NCBI GenBank assembly: GCA_037039685.1
Contig: JAWNGF010000010.1
Span: forward strand, 62,001-126,000
DNA from: Ceratobasidium sp. AG-K
Taxonomy: Eukaryota; Basidiomycota; Agaricomycetes; Cantharellales; Ceratobasidiaceae
Direction: 5' to 3'
Length of the DNA: 64,000 bases
The position numbers were made by a program, and so were the translations under genes. Of this stretch, positions 1-9,791 are shown one piece after another (the first letter of the stretch is position 1; each line of letters starts with the position of its first letter). The notes under the pieces were generated by a model. It was not told the origin of the DNA and ran no database searches. It was given only the letters and a program-made list of their open reading frames with translations.

Positions 1-2
1 AT

Positions 3-1184
3 AATAACATTGCGGATATCCATGCAATTCAAAATCAAACTGCACAAATTGCACCCCTTCACCAATTAATGAATGCAGTGTCTCAGTCACTTGCAAACCT
101 AGGGGCAACACCCTCCACCACCGCGTCAACAACCACCCCAGGATACAAACTCAAAATGCATCCCCCAGAAGAATTTTCTGGAGATGTAGATAAATTTGAT
201 GAGTTTAAGTCGCAATGTACCTTGTACATAAATCATACGTCGCCACAAGCAACCACAGAACAAAAAATCACTTATATCATGGGTTATTGCAAGGGGCCTG
301 CCTATGTATGGATGCAACCTGGAATTGATGTAGACACAGCAAGAAGGGGAGCAACAAATTGGCTACACGACATGGATGAATTCTGGAACGAAATGCAAGC
401 TAGGTTTGGCGATGTTCACAAGATCGACCGATATAGACAATTATACAAGAAATTGATCCAGAAGAACTCTGTCCAAGATTATCTACGAGACTTCGTCACT
501 TATTCATCGGTACTCGGGTACACTGATCGAGTACTTCGTGATGATTTCTATGACGGTCTTAAGGATGAAATCAAGATGGCCATGGTGTCACAGAACTTTA
601 AACCCCACGAAGTGACAAGGACATTCAACCAAGTTCGCAAAAGAGCCCTGGAAATTGACTCCACAATGAATGCTATTAACGCACCAAAAAAGTTGCAAAG
701 CCCACAAACCACCACTTCAAAACAAAGTACTTCCAAGACAACCACAAGTACTCCAAACGCCTCACTAGGTCAAAGATTCAATGTAAACGATCGAGTCTTT
801 ATGTCAAAACCTACAGGGGGGGTGCAATACGGCAAAATCTCAAGCATTACCCGAAACGCCAAGGGCCGTCCAGTTCCACAGATCTCCTGGGATGATGGGA
901 CAAAAGGAAATGTCCCTTTTGGAGCAATTCAAAGAGACACCCGAACCAGTAACCTCAACGCTCCTACCATCCAAACACCCAAACCGTCTACTCCTGCTAA
1001 AGACCCTAATGCAATGGATCTTGATGGAAAAGGAAAAGGACCAATGATTTGCTTCACCTGCGGAGGCAAGGGACACTCAGCAAGAGTCTGTCCTTCCAAG
1101 AACACAGCGTCAGGGTTTGAAGCTCAGATTGAAGAAATCTCTTCAGACATCGAATCGGGAAAAGAAGTCACCGAGGCTTATTAA
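3..1184 (+). CDS. gag: Gag (partial, N-terminus outside window), element A1
   Basis: The frame is open from base 3. By comparison with A2, about 57 N-terminal residues are missing. A retrotransposon gag core follows (residues rich in W/F, such as YVWMQPGIDVD). Next comes a region of about 60 residues (nt 760-945) that resembles a Tudor/SH3-like barrel, with DRVF, YGKI, ISWDDG and VPFGAI. A CCHC knuckle (CFTCGGKGHSARVC, near nt 1050-1092) sits close to the end. Role: capsid/nucleocapsid of the virus-like particle. The stop TAA is at 1182-1184; pol is in the -1 frame. Confidence 0.9.
   Translation, partial: NNIADIHAIQNQTAQIAPLHQLMNAVSQSLANLGATPSTTASTTTPGYKLKMHPPEEFSGDVDKFDEFKSQCTLYINHTSPQATTEQKITYIMGYCKGPAYVWMQPGIDVDTARRGATNWLHDMDEFWNEMQARFGDVHKIDRYRQLYKKLIQKNSVQDYLRDFVTYSSVLGYTDRVLRDDFYDGLKDEIKMAMVSQNFKPHEVTRTFNQVRKRALEIDSTMNAINAPKKLQSPQTTTSKQSTSKTTTSTPNASLGQRFNVNDRVFMSKPTGGVQYGKISSITRNAKGRPVPQISWDDGTKGNVPFGAIQRDTRTSNLNAPTIQTPKPSTPAKDPNAMDLDGKGKGPMICFTCGGKGHSARVCPSKNTASGFEAQIEEISSDIESGKEVTEAY
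1157..1163 (+). promoter_or_regulatory. Candidate -1 ribosomal frameshift heptamer (G GGA AAA)
   Basis: In the gag frame the codons read tcG GGA AAA, which fits the X XXY YYZ slippery pattern. The -1 frame is open without a stop from here to the pol ATG at 1220, so a slip gives a continuous Gag-Pol. The same heptamer lies at the same place in A2 and in all family B copies with this region. I have not modelled a downstream stem or pseudoknot. Confidence 0.6.
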
Positions 1185-1219
1185 GGAGCCAAGTACTCAG
1201 TGACATATTAGCTAGTAAT

Positions 1220-4200
1220 ATGGATGAACTAGAAATCATGTCAATATCAAATGAAAACCAATTATACCTTGATTTCACCGCTCACCCACTAGCTATGGCT
1301 CCTGGTTCTAAGTCAGTTAACAGATCAAAAAGATTCTCTGGACAAGCACTTCTTGACTGCGGCGCAACCTCCTGTTTCATCAACCCTTCCCTAGCAAAAG
1401 AGGCAAACCTTCCCCTTTTCCAACACGAAAAACCCAAGACTCTGCGAGTTATAGACGGACGAGAAGTCTCGTCTGGAAAAGTCACCCACTATACCAAATT
1501 TAAACTTGTCATGGGAACACATTCCAGCGAAATAGAATGTCATGTTACAAACATTGGAAGACACCCTATCGTACTCGGGATGTCATGGCTCAAGAAACAT
1601 AACCCACAAATTAATTGGAAAAATAGGACAATTGCATACACAAGCGAATTCTGCTCAAAAAACTGCCTAGAAGTCCCATCTACGCTCCAAATCGCAGCAG
1701 AAACTACATTACCAGAGGAATACAAAGAGTTCGCAGATGTGTTCGACGAGTCCAGATTAGAAGAACTCCCACCTCACAGGCCAACTGACATTACGCTCGA
1801 CCTCCTACCAGAAGCTAAACTAAAGCATGGCCCTATTTACAAAACATCTCCAGCTGAAGACAAAGAAATGAAAAAAGTACTAGAAACCCTTATCCGAAGG
1901 GGACACATTCAGATTTCTAAGTCTCCTTTGGCTTCCCCGGTTCTGTTTGTCAAAAAACCACATCCAGAAGATCCAAACAACCCAGAATTACGCTTTTGCG
2001 TTGACTACAGATATGTGAATTCGCTATGCAAATTCAACGCAAGTGGAATACCTCTATTGGATCAATGGTTAAGGGCCCTGGAAGGATTTGTCATTGGCAC
2101 CACTCTAGACTTGGCACAAGGATTCCATCAAACCCGAATAGCAGCAGGCCATGAATGGAAAACAGCATTCAAAACTCAATACGGCATGTACGAATGGAAA
2201 GTCATGCCCTTCGGTCTCAAAAACGCTCCATCAAGCTTCCAGTCCCTAATGAACTCTATATTCAGGGACATTATGGGGGTTTTTGTACTCGTATACATTG
2301 ATGATATCTTTGTTTTTTCCAAACGAGTCGAAGATCATCCAGGACACGTGAAAGAGGTGCTAAGAAGACTAAGGGAACACAAGCTGATTGCGAAATTGAG
2401 GAAATGCAAGTTCCACCAGACCAAACTGGACTGGGTAGGATTGGTCATTTCCAATAAAGGAATCGAAACGGATCAGGAAAAGGTCACGGCGGCTATGAAT
2501 TGGAAAGCTCCCAAAAACGTCAAACAAGTTCAAGAATTCCTAGGATTCGTCAATTTCTATCGAAGATTCATTCAAGACTTTGCCGGCAAAGCCAGACCTC
2601 TGTACAACCTACTTAAGAAGGATCAAAAGTGGCAGTGGACAAGCAAAGAACAACAGGCCATGGATGCACTAAAAGAAGCTCTTAAAGTGGCACCTGTAAT
2701 GATGCAGCCCGATCAGAATAAGGAATTTTTCCTCGAGACAGATGCGTCGGGATTTGCCACAGGAGCAGTTTTATCTCAGAAGGATGAAGAAGGGAAATTA
2801 CACCCTGTAGCTTTTCTTTCTAAATCACTAAATCCGGCTGAGCGAAACTATGACATTTTCGACAAAGAACTATTGGCAATAATTAGAGCTTTCAAAGAAT
2901 GGCGGCACCTACTTCAAGGCACAGAAAAAGCCATTCAAGTGATAACAGATCACAAAAATTTGGAATACTTCTCATCATCCAAACAATTGAATCAACGCCA
3001 AATCCGCTGGATGAATTTCTTGGTAGACTTCAACTTCCGAATCTTGTACAGGCCAGGAAGCCAAAACAAAAAAGCAGACATTCTCTCAAGACGATATGAC
3101 CTAGAACCTTTGGGGGGGGTAGAAAACCAAGTTCTCCTCAAACCAGACATTTTCATTTCGGCTATTACCCCTGACCAGGAAATTAACGACCTAATCAGAC
3201 AAGCAATCCTTGAAGATTCCAGATTAGAAGAAGCCCACAATAAGCTGAGAAACGGAGAAAAAGTCAAGGATTGGGAATACAGAGAAGGACTCCTAATGTT
3301 CAAAGGGAAGATCTTTGTCCCCAAGGATGAAACCATCAGAAACCTGATATTGGAATCGCGCCATGACAATATTACAGCTGGGCATCCTGGACAAGCAAGA
3401 ACATTAGAATTGGTCTCAAGAACTTACTACTGGCCAACTATGAAGAAATTTGTCAACTCTTATGTGTCACACTGCGAAACATGCATTCGAATTAAACCAT
3501 CGAACCAACTCCCCACAGGACTACTGCGTCCTTTACATATTCCTGAGAGACCCTGGGAAGAGATCTCCTATGACATGATTGTAGGGCTCCCAGAATCAGA
3601 AGGATATGACGCAATCTTGACAGTGGTAGATCGGTTCTCCAAGATGGCACACTATATCCCTTGCAAATCAACGGCCACAGCAGTAGACATAGCCAATATT
3701 TTCATTGCAAACATTTGGAAACTTCACGGCACCCCAAAAGCAACAGTCTCGGATAGAGGATCCACTTTCAACTCAAAGTTCATTAGGCATCTGTACAAAC
3801 GGTTAGACGTAAAACCTACCTTCAGCACAGCCTACCATCCAAGGACAGATGGACAGTCAGAACGAGCAAACCAAGTTGTTGAAATCTTTATCAGGGCTTT
3901 TGTCAACCATAGGCAAAACGACTGGGTGGCCTTGCTCCCTATGGCAGAATTTGCTTACAACAATGGAATCCAAGCATCCACTGGCAAAACCCCTTTCCAA
4001 ATCTGCCAGGGTTTCAACCCTAGAATGAACGTCGGGGAAGAATCAGACTATACTGTTCCTGAAGCTGATGCCCATGCGGAATTTCTGTTGAAAGGATACG
4101 ACGAAGTCAAAGCTGCCCTTATCCTAGCAAATCAGTCCTATAAATACTACTTTGATAAAGGAGCCAAAGAACCAGAAGAGATAAACCCGGGGGATAAAGT

Positions 4201-4618
4201 CTGGCTTAATCATCAGAACATTTCCACAGACAGACCCTCAGTAAAACTCTCCCACAAAGTTTTAGGCCCTTACAAAGTAATGGAAAAAGTAGGAACTCAT
4301 GCCTTTAGACTGGAATTACCAAAATCAATGAAAGTTCATCCTGTCTTCCACGTCATGCTGCTCAAGAAATTCCACTCTCATCCCCACGGCCGCGAACCCG
4401 CTCAACCACCCCCTATTGTCACACAAGATGGAGAGGAAGAATGGGAAGTCGAAGAGATCCTTAATTCCAAGAAAATCCGCCGTCAACTCCACTATTACGT
4501 TAAGTGGAAAGGATACTCTCATGCAGACAACTCTTGGCAGTCAAAGGAAGATCTCAAGAACGCTCCTGAACTGGTTGATAAATTTCACAAACTCCACCCC
4601 ACCGCGCCAGGCCCTTAG
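1220..4618 (+). CDS. pol: Pol polyprotein (PR-RT-RNaseH-IN-chromodomain), element A1
   Basis: 1132 residues with no internal stop. Domains in order: aspartic protease with LLDCGAT (catalytic D46; D-C-G in place of the usual D-S/T-G); RT with YIDD at 359-362; RNase H with ETDASG (D508); integrase zinc-binding HHCC (H715 to C752/C755); DD35E core D785, D845, E881 (35 residues between the last two); GPY-like stretch; chromodomain from about 1074 (EEWEVEEIL...YYVKWKGY...SWQSKEDL) with the aromatic positions kept. It copies the element RNA and integrates it; the chromodomain is expected to guide integration to modified histone. The ATG at 1220 could start a separate Pol, but the frame is also open back to the slip site at 1157. 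This is the only uninterrupted family A pol in the window. Confidence 0.95.
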   Translation: MDELEIMSISNENQLYLDFTAHPLAMAPGSKSVNRSKRFSGQALLDCGATSCFINPSLAKEANLPLFQHEKPKTLRVIDGREVSSGKVTHYTKFKLVMGTHSSEIECHVTNIGRHPIVLGMSWLKKHNPQINWKNRTIAYTSEFCSKNCLEVPSTLQIAAETTLPEEYKEFADVFDESRLEELPPHRPTDITLDLLPEAKLKHGPIYKTSPAEDKEMKKVLETLIRRGHIQISKSPLASPVLFVKKPHPEDPNNPELRFCVDYRYVNSLCKFNASGIPLLDQWLRALEGFVIGTTLDLAQGFHQTRIAAGHEWKTAFKTQYGMYEWKVMPFGLKNAPSSFQSLMNSIFRDIMGVFVLVYIDDIFVFSKRVEDHPGHVKEVLRRLREHKLIAKLRKCKFHQTKLDWVGLVISNKGIETDQEKVTAAMNWKAPKNVKQVQEFLGFVNFYRRFIQDFAGKARPLYNLLKKDQKWQWTSKEQQAMDALKEALKVAPVMMQPDQNKEFFLETDASGFATGAVLSQKDEEGKLHPVAFLSKSLNPAERNYDIFDKELLAIIRAFKEWRHLLQGTEKAIQVITDHKNLEYFSSSKQLNQRQIRWMNFLVDFNFRILYRPGSQNKKADILSRRYDLEPLGGVENQVLLKPDIFISAITPDQEINDLIRQAILEDSRLEEAHNKLRNGEKVKDWEYREGLLMFKGKIFVPKDETIRNLILESRHDNITAGHPGQARTLELVSRTYYWPTMKKFVNSYVSHCETCIRIKPSNQLPTGLLRPLHIPERPWEEISYDMIVGLPESEGYDAILTVVDRFSKMAHYIPCKSTATAVDIANIFIANIWKLHGTPKATVSDRGSTFNSKFIRHLYKRLDVKPTFSTAYHPRTDGQSERANQVVEIFIRAFVNHRQNDWVALLPMAEFAYNNGIQASTGKTPFQICQGFNPRMNVGEESDYTVPEADAHAEFLLKGYDEVKAALILANQSYKYYFDKGAKEPEEINPGDKVWLNHQNISTDRPSVKLSHKVLGPYKVMEKVGTHAFRLELPKSMKVHPVFHVMLLKKFHSHPHGREPAQPPPIVTQDGEEEWEVEEILNSKKIRRQLHYYVKWKGYSHADNSWQSKEDLKNAPELVDKFHKLHPTAPGP

Positions 4619-4628
4619 GAGGGGGTAA

Positions 4629-5043
4629 TGTCATGAGCTGACTAAGCTCAGACATTTTATTCCGATTTTATATCTTTTTTTCCGAACACTTTCCTTTTTT
4701 GGTATAAATGTCCTCTGGCGCTTAAACTTGTATCATGTGACGTATTTGTCTTTTCATTTGATATTGGTGATGCTTCCGGAACTTCCAGAATGTCGAGTCA
4801 TGTCTCTTATCTCGCTTATCATCGGTTGTACTTGGCTTTCCCACACTGATATATGATGACGTGGCACAGTTCCCTCATGTATATAAACCCAGAGGTCAAG
4901 CCGGTTAACGACAGAGCTTGACCTCTTCTCCACTAGGACTTGCTAAATCAAATCCTCTTAACTATCACTACTCCTTGGGTTCTAAGACTTCTCCAAGTCG
5001 AACCCCTTAACTTTCATATACCTAATTAACCCAAGTCGGGACA
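4629..5043 (+). repeat. 3' LTR of A1 (family A, 415 bp)
   Basis: Starts TGTCATGAGC and ends GTCGGGACA. It is preceded by a polypurine tract (ggaggggg, 4618-4625) and taa. It matches the 413-bp LTRs of A2 with scattered differences. A TATATAAA box is followed by an inverted repeat gaggtcaagc...gcttgacctc. Confidence 0.95.
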
Positions 5044-5265
5044 AACGGATGTAGCAACAGGAGTTCCTGCAGCAGAAGACAAGGCAATGGAAATGGCATG
5101 AGTCAGGGACAAAGTGTTAGCCTCCATGGAATTCCATTGCAAGGAGCAGGAGGAACTACGGGAGGAGTTTGCAGTTGGGGACCTTGTGTGGCTCTTCACT
5201 CCAAACATCAAAACAAAACAGCCCATGAAGAAACTGGACAACAACAAGATGTTTGGAAAGATCAA
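5044..5265 (+). pseudogene. pol: Remnant of a gypsy integrase C-terminus (unnamed older element)
   Basis: In frame from 5045 the translation includes GDLVWLFTPNIKTKQ and KKLDNNKMFGKI. These match the GPY-module region of the family B pols here (DLVW...NIKT...KKLDNKK-GPF). A TGA interrupts it at about 5099. The rest of the integrase tail, the chromodomain and any ORF3 are missing: similarity stops at about 5265 and LTR-like sequence follows at once, so a deletion is likely. The 5' part lies to the left of A1, outside the window. Confidence 0.7.
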
Positions 5266-5624
5266 CCTTCTAGAACTTCTCTCTAGAAGGTCTTTGTGTT
5301 TTGCTGACTGAGCATGGCGCCTCATTGGCCACATATGTATTGTACCACTTTGAGGCATTTATGCCTCTGAGTATTTATACTAGCTTGCAAGCATGGACTT
5401 ACTCCAGCTTGCTTTGCCTTGTCATCTCTCCCCTTGAGTGTAACTAAGTCACTAGGCCATTAGGCCATCATCTCAACTCTATGTGGGCCCCAGGCCATTG
5501 TCATAAGGTTCCTAAGGTTGCACTAGCAACTTAGCACAGGGTACAGAGCCTCTAAGGCAGCTCAAGGCCCACACAGTGCAAACAGACACAGATGTTGGTC
5601 AACCAGCATAGAAGGGTTGCAACA
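5266..5624 (+). repeat. LTR-like sequence, type D (related to family C LTR), boundaries uncertain
   Basis: TATTTATA (5372-5379) is followed 34 nt later by AGCTTGCTTTGC (5406-5417). The intervening tagcttgcaagcatgg closely matches the same stretch of the family C LTR. An inverted repeat ccttctaga/tctagaagg (5266-5274 and 5282-5290) lies at the left. A plausible right end is gggttgcaaca at 5614-5624, like the inner end of the C LTR. The true TG...CA ends could not be fixed. Confidence 0.5.
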
Positions 5625-6240
5625 CCCTCCCTTTGGCCTGAGCAACAGGTACTTTGTGCTTGAGCTTGTGGTCTTCAACATCCTCAAATTGCTCCCACTG
5701 CTGGCTGCTTGCCTCCTGGTGCTGGCCTTGGTGTCTATCTGGCTTGGCCTCCATACAGTGCTTAAGGCTGTGAGAACAGCCTTCAATCCCATAACACAAA
5801 TTGTGCACAGGGTTTTGGAATACATCATCAATAAACTCAGTGAGACATCTACCTGAGTATCCAGTAGCAATATAGCAGGCCATTTCAATCAACAATCCCT
5901 GCTTGTTCTGGGCAACAGGCTCTGATTCCTGTGGTGCACTGCAATTGTCTTGTCTTCAGCATCCTCCTTGACTTTCATCACTAATAGACCCAGGTCAACC
6001 TCAATTCCGGCTTCCTTACACATGGCTGCCGCTTTCTGGACCATATGCCTGGTAACCATAAGGATGCAGATGCAGACCAGGAAGAAAGCACATGCTCCAG
6101 CTGCATGTGGCATGCTGTAACCACATCTCCAACAACAGCAGCAGGAATCTGATTACATGCACAGCACCAGAAAAGTAGGCACCCTATATGCAATGTAATA
6201 TAGTAGATATGTCCAATACGCTCTTGTTTTTCACTTACCA
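5599..6240 (-). other. Unassigned minus-strand coding remnant
   Basis: Two open segments overlap in different frames: 5889-6113 (74 codons, with a hydrophobic stretch of about 16 residues after MPHAAG) and 5599-5895 (98 codons, charged C-terminus ending in LQPFYAG). A one- or two-base shift near 5930 would join them. Upstream, a GTAAGT donor and an AG acceptor bound a possible 55-nt intron (6238 down to 6184), a usual size for basidiomycetes. I do not recognise the product. It could be a fragment of a host gene cut by B0, or another decayed element. The hydrophobic plus-strand frame at 5617-5856 is probably a shadow. Confidence 0.25.
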
Positions 6241-6296
6241 TTGTCATAGCCTCAGTGCAAATCATGATCTGGCATTTTCCCTGCTTAAAGCAACAC

Positions 6297-6764
6297 TGTC
6301 GTGAGCCAGCTCTCTCCATGAGGCTCATCTTGCGTCCTGCTTGTCTGCTCTTGTGTTTGTTGTTCTGTTTAGGTGTTGTTTGTCTTTTCCTGTGCCACGT
6401 TGCCATGTTCTTGTGGTTATTCTGTTACATTGTGTAATGCAGCTGTGCTTTGTACAAGTCATGACTGCCCGTGCAGCATGACTCACTTGGACACTCCTGA
6501 CTGGCTTGACTGTATGACTCATGCAGCTGCGCCTTGTATGACTCGGCTGTTTTTCTGAATATATATAGAGGACCAACAAGCCTGGTAACCCCAGCTTGTT
6601 TTGTCTCATCAAACATCCCTTCTGAGTGACACTTTGAACCACCCCCACCCTTAAGAGTCTACAGCCACTTAAGTGTGGTGCAATTCAAGAGGTCCCTTAG
6701 GTCTTAGTGCTGTCCACTCTCCATTGCGGCTTGTTTCATAGCCACCAAGAATTAGCCTACAACA
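6297..6764 (+). repeat. 5' LTR of B0 (family B, 468 bp) with primer-binding site
   Basis: Starts TGTCGTGAGCC and ends CTACAACA. It carries TATATATA and the R-region AGCTTGTTTTGT. Two bases (tt) after the end lies acaacacaagct (6767-6778), the self-primer complement with one mismatch compared with the other B copies. Confidence 0.93.
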
Positions 6765-6785
6765 TTACAACACAAGCTTCACACT

Positions 6786-7554
6786 ATGTCTACAAATACT
6801 TCAACACCCGTAGAACAAGGACTACAGGAGGATACAGTCTCAAGACCCCTGTCCACTACAAGCATATGAAGAGGACCTAGTAGAGCTGCCAGACCATCCT
6901 CATCACTCAGTGAAAGCGCACTTGCACATACGCAAGCAGGAGGTCCAGCCCCATCAAGAGTTACCAGCCGAAGCACGGTACCAGGAACATTCCAACCAGC
7001 AGTATTGTTAGTTGCAGAACATTCCCAGGAAGAAAACCAAGAACCTGGCAACAAAACTTATGTACTGGAACCTGAGACAATCACCATTCCGTCTAATGGA
7101 GGAACGCCTCGTCAAGGTTTTTGGTTTGGATATTTGTCCCCCCAACCCAAGCCTCATGGAGGGATCTCCCTAGTTCCAATCTGCCCGCCATCTACACCAC
7201 AAATTCCCACCTCTCGGGAACAATCACCAGCATGGGTCCTATCCCTTTGTCTCTGCCTGACAGACTGAGACCATTGGCAACCCCAGCAGCAGGACCCGCT
7301 GCTGACCCACGACATAGTAGCAATAGTTCTTCTAGTACACAAAGAACTGCCATCCAGAACCTAGATGAACTAGACAACCTCCTGAGCAGACGCCACAATG
7401 CAATGCTAAGAGTCATTGAGGGACTAAGAATTGGTCTTACGCAAAGAATCACTGGGCTTGAACAAGAAGCTAGAGTGTTAGCAAACAACCAAGAAATTTT
7501 CAACAACACAATCAGGGGAATACAACAGTCCCTTATGGATATGCTCAATTCCAC
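6786..7554 (+). pseudogene. gag: Gag, N-terminal part, element B0 (broken)
   Basis: ATG at 6786 starts a frame like other B gags (RGPSRAARP and AHTQAGGPAP recognisable). It has TGA at 6867-6869 and a frame change between about 7105 and 7150. The later frame includes LDELDNLLSRRHNAMLRVIEGLR, the conserved coiled-coil region. It is cut by B1 in codons N-S-T and resumes at 51423. Confidence 0.85.
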
Positions 7555-8022
7555 TGTTGTGAGCTAGCCCACTCCATTGGACTCGTCTTGCGTCTCACCC
7601 TTCTGTTCTCTCTTTTGTTGTTCTGTTTGTATGTTGTTTGTTGTTTCCTGTGCTGCGTTGCCACGTCCTTGTGGTTATTCTGTTACATTGTGTAACGCGG
7701 CTGTGCTTTGTATGAGTCATGACTGCCTGCGCAGCATGACTCACTTGGACACTCCTGACTGGCTTGCTTGTGTGACTTGTGTGGCTGCGTCCTGTATGAC
7801 TTGGCCTGTTTCTGAATATATATAGAGGACCAACAAGCCTGGTAACCCCAGCTTGTTTTGTCTTGTCAGACGTCCCTTTTGAGTGACACTTCAAACCACC
7901 CCTACCCTCAAGAGCCTACAGACACTTAAGTGTGTTGCAGTCCAAGAGGTCATTTAGGTCTTAGTGCCGTCCACTCTCCATTGCAGCTTGTCTCATAGCC
8001 ACTAAAGAAGAAGCTTCTGACA
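7555..8022 (+). repeat. 5' LTR of B1 (468 bp)
   Basis: Starts TGTTGTGAGC (TGTCGTGAGC with a CpG decay) and ends TTCTGACA. The primer-binding site acaaaacaagct lies at 8025-8036, after tt. Confidence 0.95.
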
Positions 8023-8044
8023 TTACAAAACAAGCTTAACAATC

Positions 8045-9287
8045 ATGTCCATTCAGGAGGACGCGGGATCGTGTCTTGCAACACCATTATCAACAAGGAG
8101 AGGACCAAGTAGGGCCTCAAGACCTACAAGTTCCCTCAACGAGCAAGATATTGCACAAGCACGAGCTGGAGGACCAGCAAGGCCTTGCCCACAAAGCCAA
8201 GCCTCTATGCCTGGAACATTCAATGCTGAGAACATTTCAGTCATACAAGAAGAACCCACCATTGTTACTAGGGAACCAGGCAATATTACCCACGATCCCA
8301 CACCAGTCACAATTCCAATCCCTATCTCAAATGCAACTCCAGGCCCACCACGTCCACTATGGCCTATGGGATCCAGAAGACAGTTTTTTCCCCTCAACCT
8401 GAGGCTCACAGGGGCGTATCCCTTGTTCCTATCAGACCCCCCCCCCACGCCACACATTTCCCACGCTCCTCAAGTACCCCAGATTGCTGGAACTATCACC
8501 AATGTCAGTCTGGTCCCAATAAACTCTCAGGCCATGACACCTGTTAACCCAGCACCGCCATATGTACCACAAGGGTATTCCCAGCAACCAACAGGAACTG
8601 AAGGCCAAGGACTCCCTGGGATTCCCACCTCAAGTTCTAGTTCCAGCAGTAGGACGGTGATTAACAATCTTGACGACCTCAACAATCTTCACCTTGGAAG
8701 ACACAATGCACTCTTAAGGATTATTGATGGAATGAGGATAACAATCAATAGGCGACTCAATGGGTTAGAACAATCTACTCAAGTGTTGGCCAACAACCAA
8801 CAAATCTTCAACGATTCTCTCAACAACCTACAAGGAACCCTGACAGATATCCTCACTGCTGCACAAAACAGTGAACATAACAGCTTCCTGGTTGGGCAAG
8901 ACGTAATCCGCCTAAGAAACGAAGTCACAAACACACAAGGACTAGTAAACAATGTACAGGAAGACCTTAACACCACAAGGCAGGCACAGTTAGCCTGGAA
9001 TGAAGCAGTCACACAAGGACTAGAAGGACTAAGGGGAGACAGAAGGATTGCAATCGGACAAATTAACACCATGCAAGAGACAATCAACAACATGCGCAAA
9101 CAGATGGATGAAGCATCCCTACATGCCGTATCACCTCGCCACCCAGAAGCAGAATCCACTAGGCTTGACAAATTGGAACAAAGGCTACGTCAGCTTTCTG
9201 AAAACCCTGACAACAGAAGGGAAAATAGGCATCCAAAAGTAACTAGACCAGAAGCTTTTGATGGGAAGAAAGGAGAGGGAGCAGAAA
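8045..9287 (+). pseudogene. gag: Gag, N-terminal part, element B1 (interrupted by B2)
   Basis: Begins MSIQEDAGS, 8 nt after the primer-binding site. The N-terminal third is rich in P, S and G; a serine run (about residues 197-204) precedes a long predicted coiled coil. The frame is open to the B2 junction (after GEGAE) and continues at 16557 and 39444. The three pieces total 1983 nt (660 aa plus stop) without a stop, so B1 gag was intact when B2 and C1 landed. Confidence 0.92.
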
Positions 9288-9762
9288 TGTCGTGAGCCAT
9301 GCTCTCGCCATCGGACTCGTCTGCGTCTCATCCTCTCTCGTCTCTTGTGTTTATGTTTGTGTTTGTTCTTTGTTTGTCTTCCCCTTGTTTTCCTGCCGCG
9401 TTGCCACCTTCTTGTGGTTATGTGTTACATTGTGTAACGCGGCTGTGCCTTGCACGAGTCATGTCTGTTCATACAGCATGACTCACTTGGACACTCCTGA
9501 CTGGCTGTTCTGTGTGACTCATGTGGCTGCGCCTTGTATGACTCGGCCACTTCTTGAATATATATAGAGGACCAACAAGCCTGGTAACCCCAGCTTGTTT
9601 TGTTTGTCAAACATCCCCTCTGAGTGACACTTAGAACCACCCCTACCCTCAAGGGCCTACAGACGCTTAAGTGTGTTGCGGTTCAAGAGGTCACTTAGGT
9701 CTTAGTGCCGTCCACTCTCCATTGCGGCTTGTCTCATAGCCACCAAGAAGAAGCTTACAACA
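9288..9762 (+). repeat. 5' LTR of B2 (475 bp)
   Basis: Starts TGTCGTGAGCC and ends CTTACAACA. The primer-binding site acaaaacaagct is at 9765-9776. It is near-identical to the 3' LTR at 16076. Short open frames inside both copies are LTR shadows. Confidence 0.96.
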
Positions 9763-9791
9763 TTACAAAACAAGCTTAACAACATACAAAC

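Larger units (their letters stand above)
1..5043 (+). mobile_element. A1: Ty3/gypsy chromovirus, family A, left-truncated by the window
   Basis: Contains the 3' part of gag, a complete pol and the 3' LTR. The 5' LTR, leader and start of gag lie outside the window. Gag and pol are close to identical to those of A2 (43291-50236). The flank after the LTR begins aacgg (5044-5048), which should be the target duplication, but the left copy is not visible. The element appears to have inserted into the integrase region of an older gypsy copy whose remnant follows at 5044. Confidence 0.95.

Noticed and set aside
2992..3369. Antisense ORFs within pol (also 48187-48564, 35014-35538 and others)
   Set aside because: Mirror frames of conserved pol codons; they recur only because pol recurs.
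5617..5856. Plus-strand hydrophobic 79-codon frame as a membrane protein
   Set aside because: Antisense to a more protein-like minus-strand frame; hydrophobicity arises from the reverse reading of charged codons.
9292..9567. Repeated small ORFs inside LTRs (also at 16080, 23896, 30672, 51000 and others)
   Set aside because: They recur because the LTRs recur, are cut by LTR ends and show no protein features.
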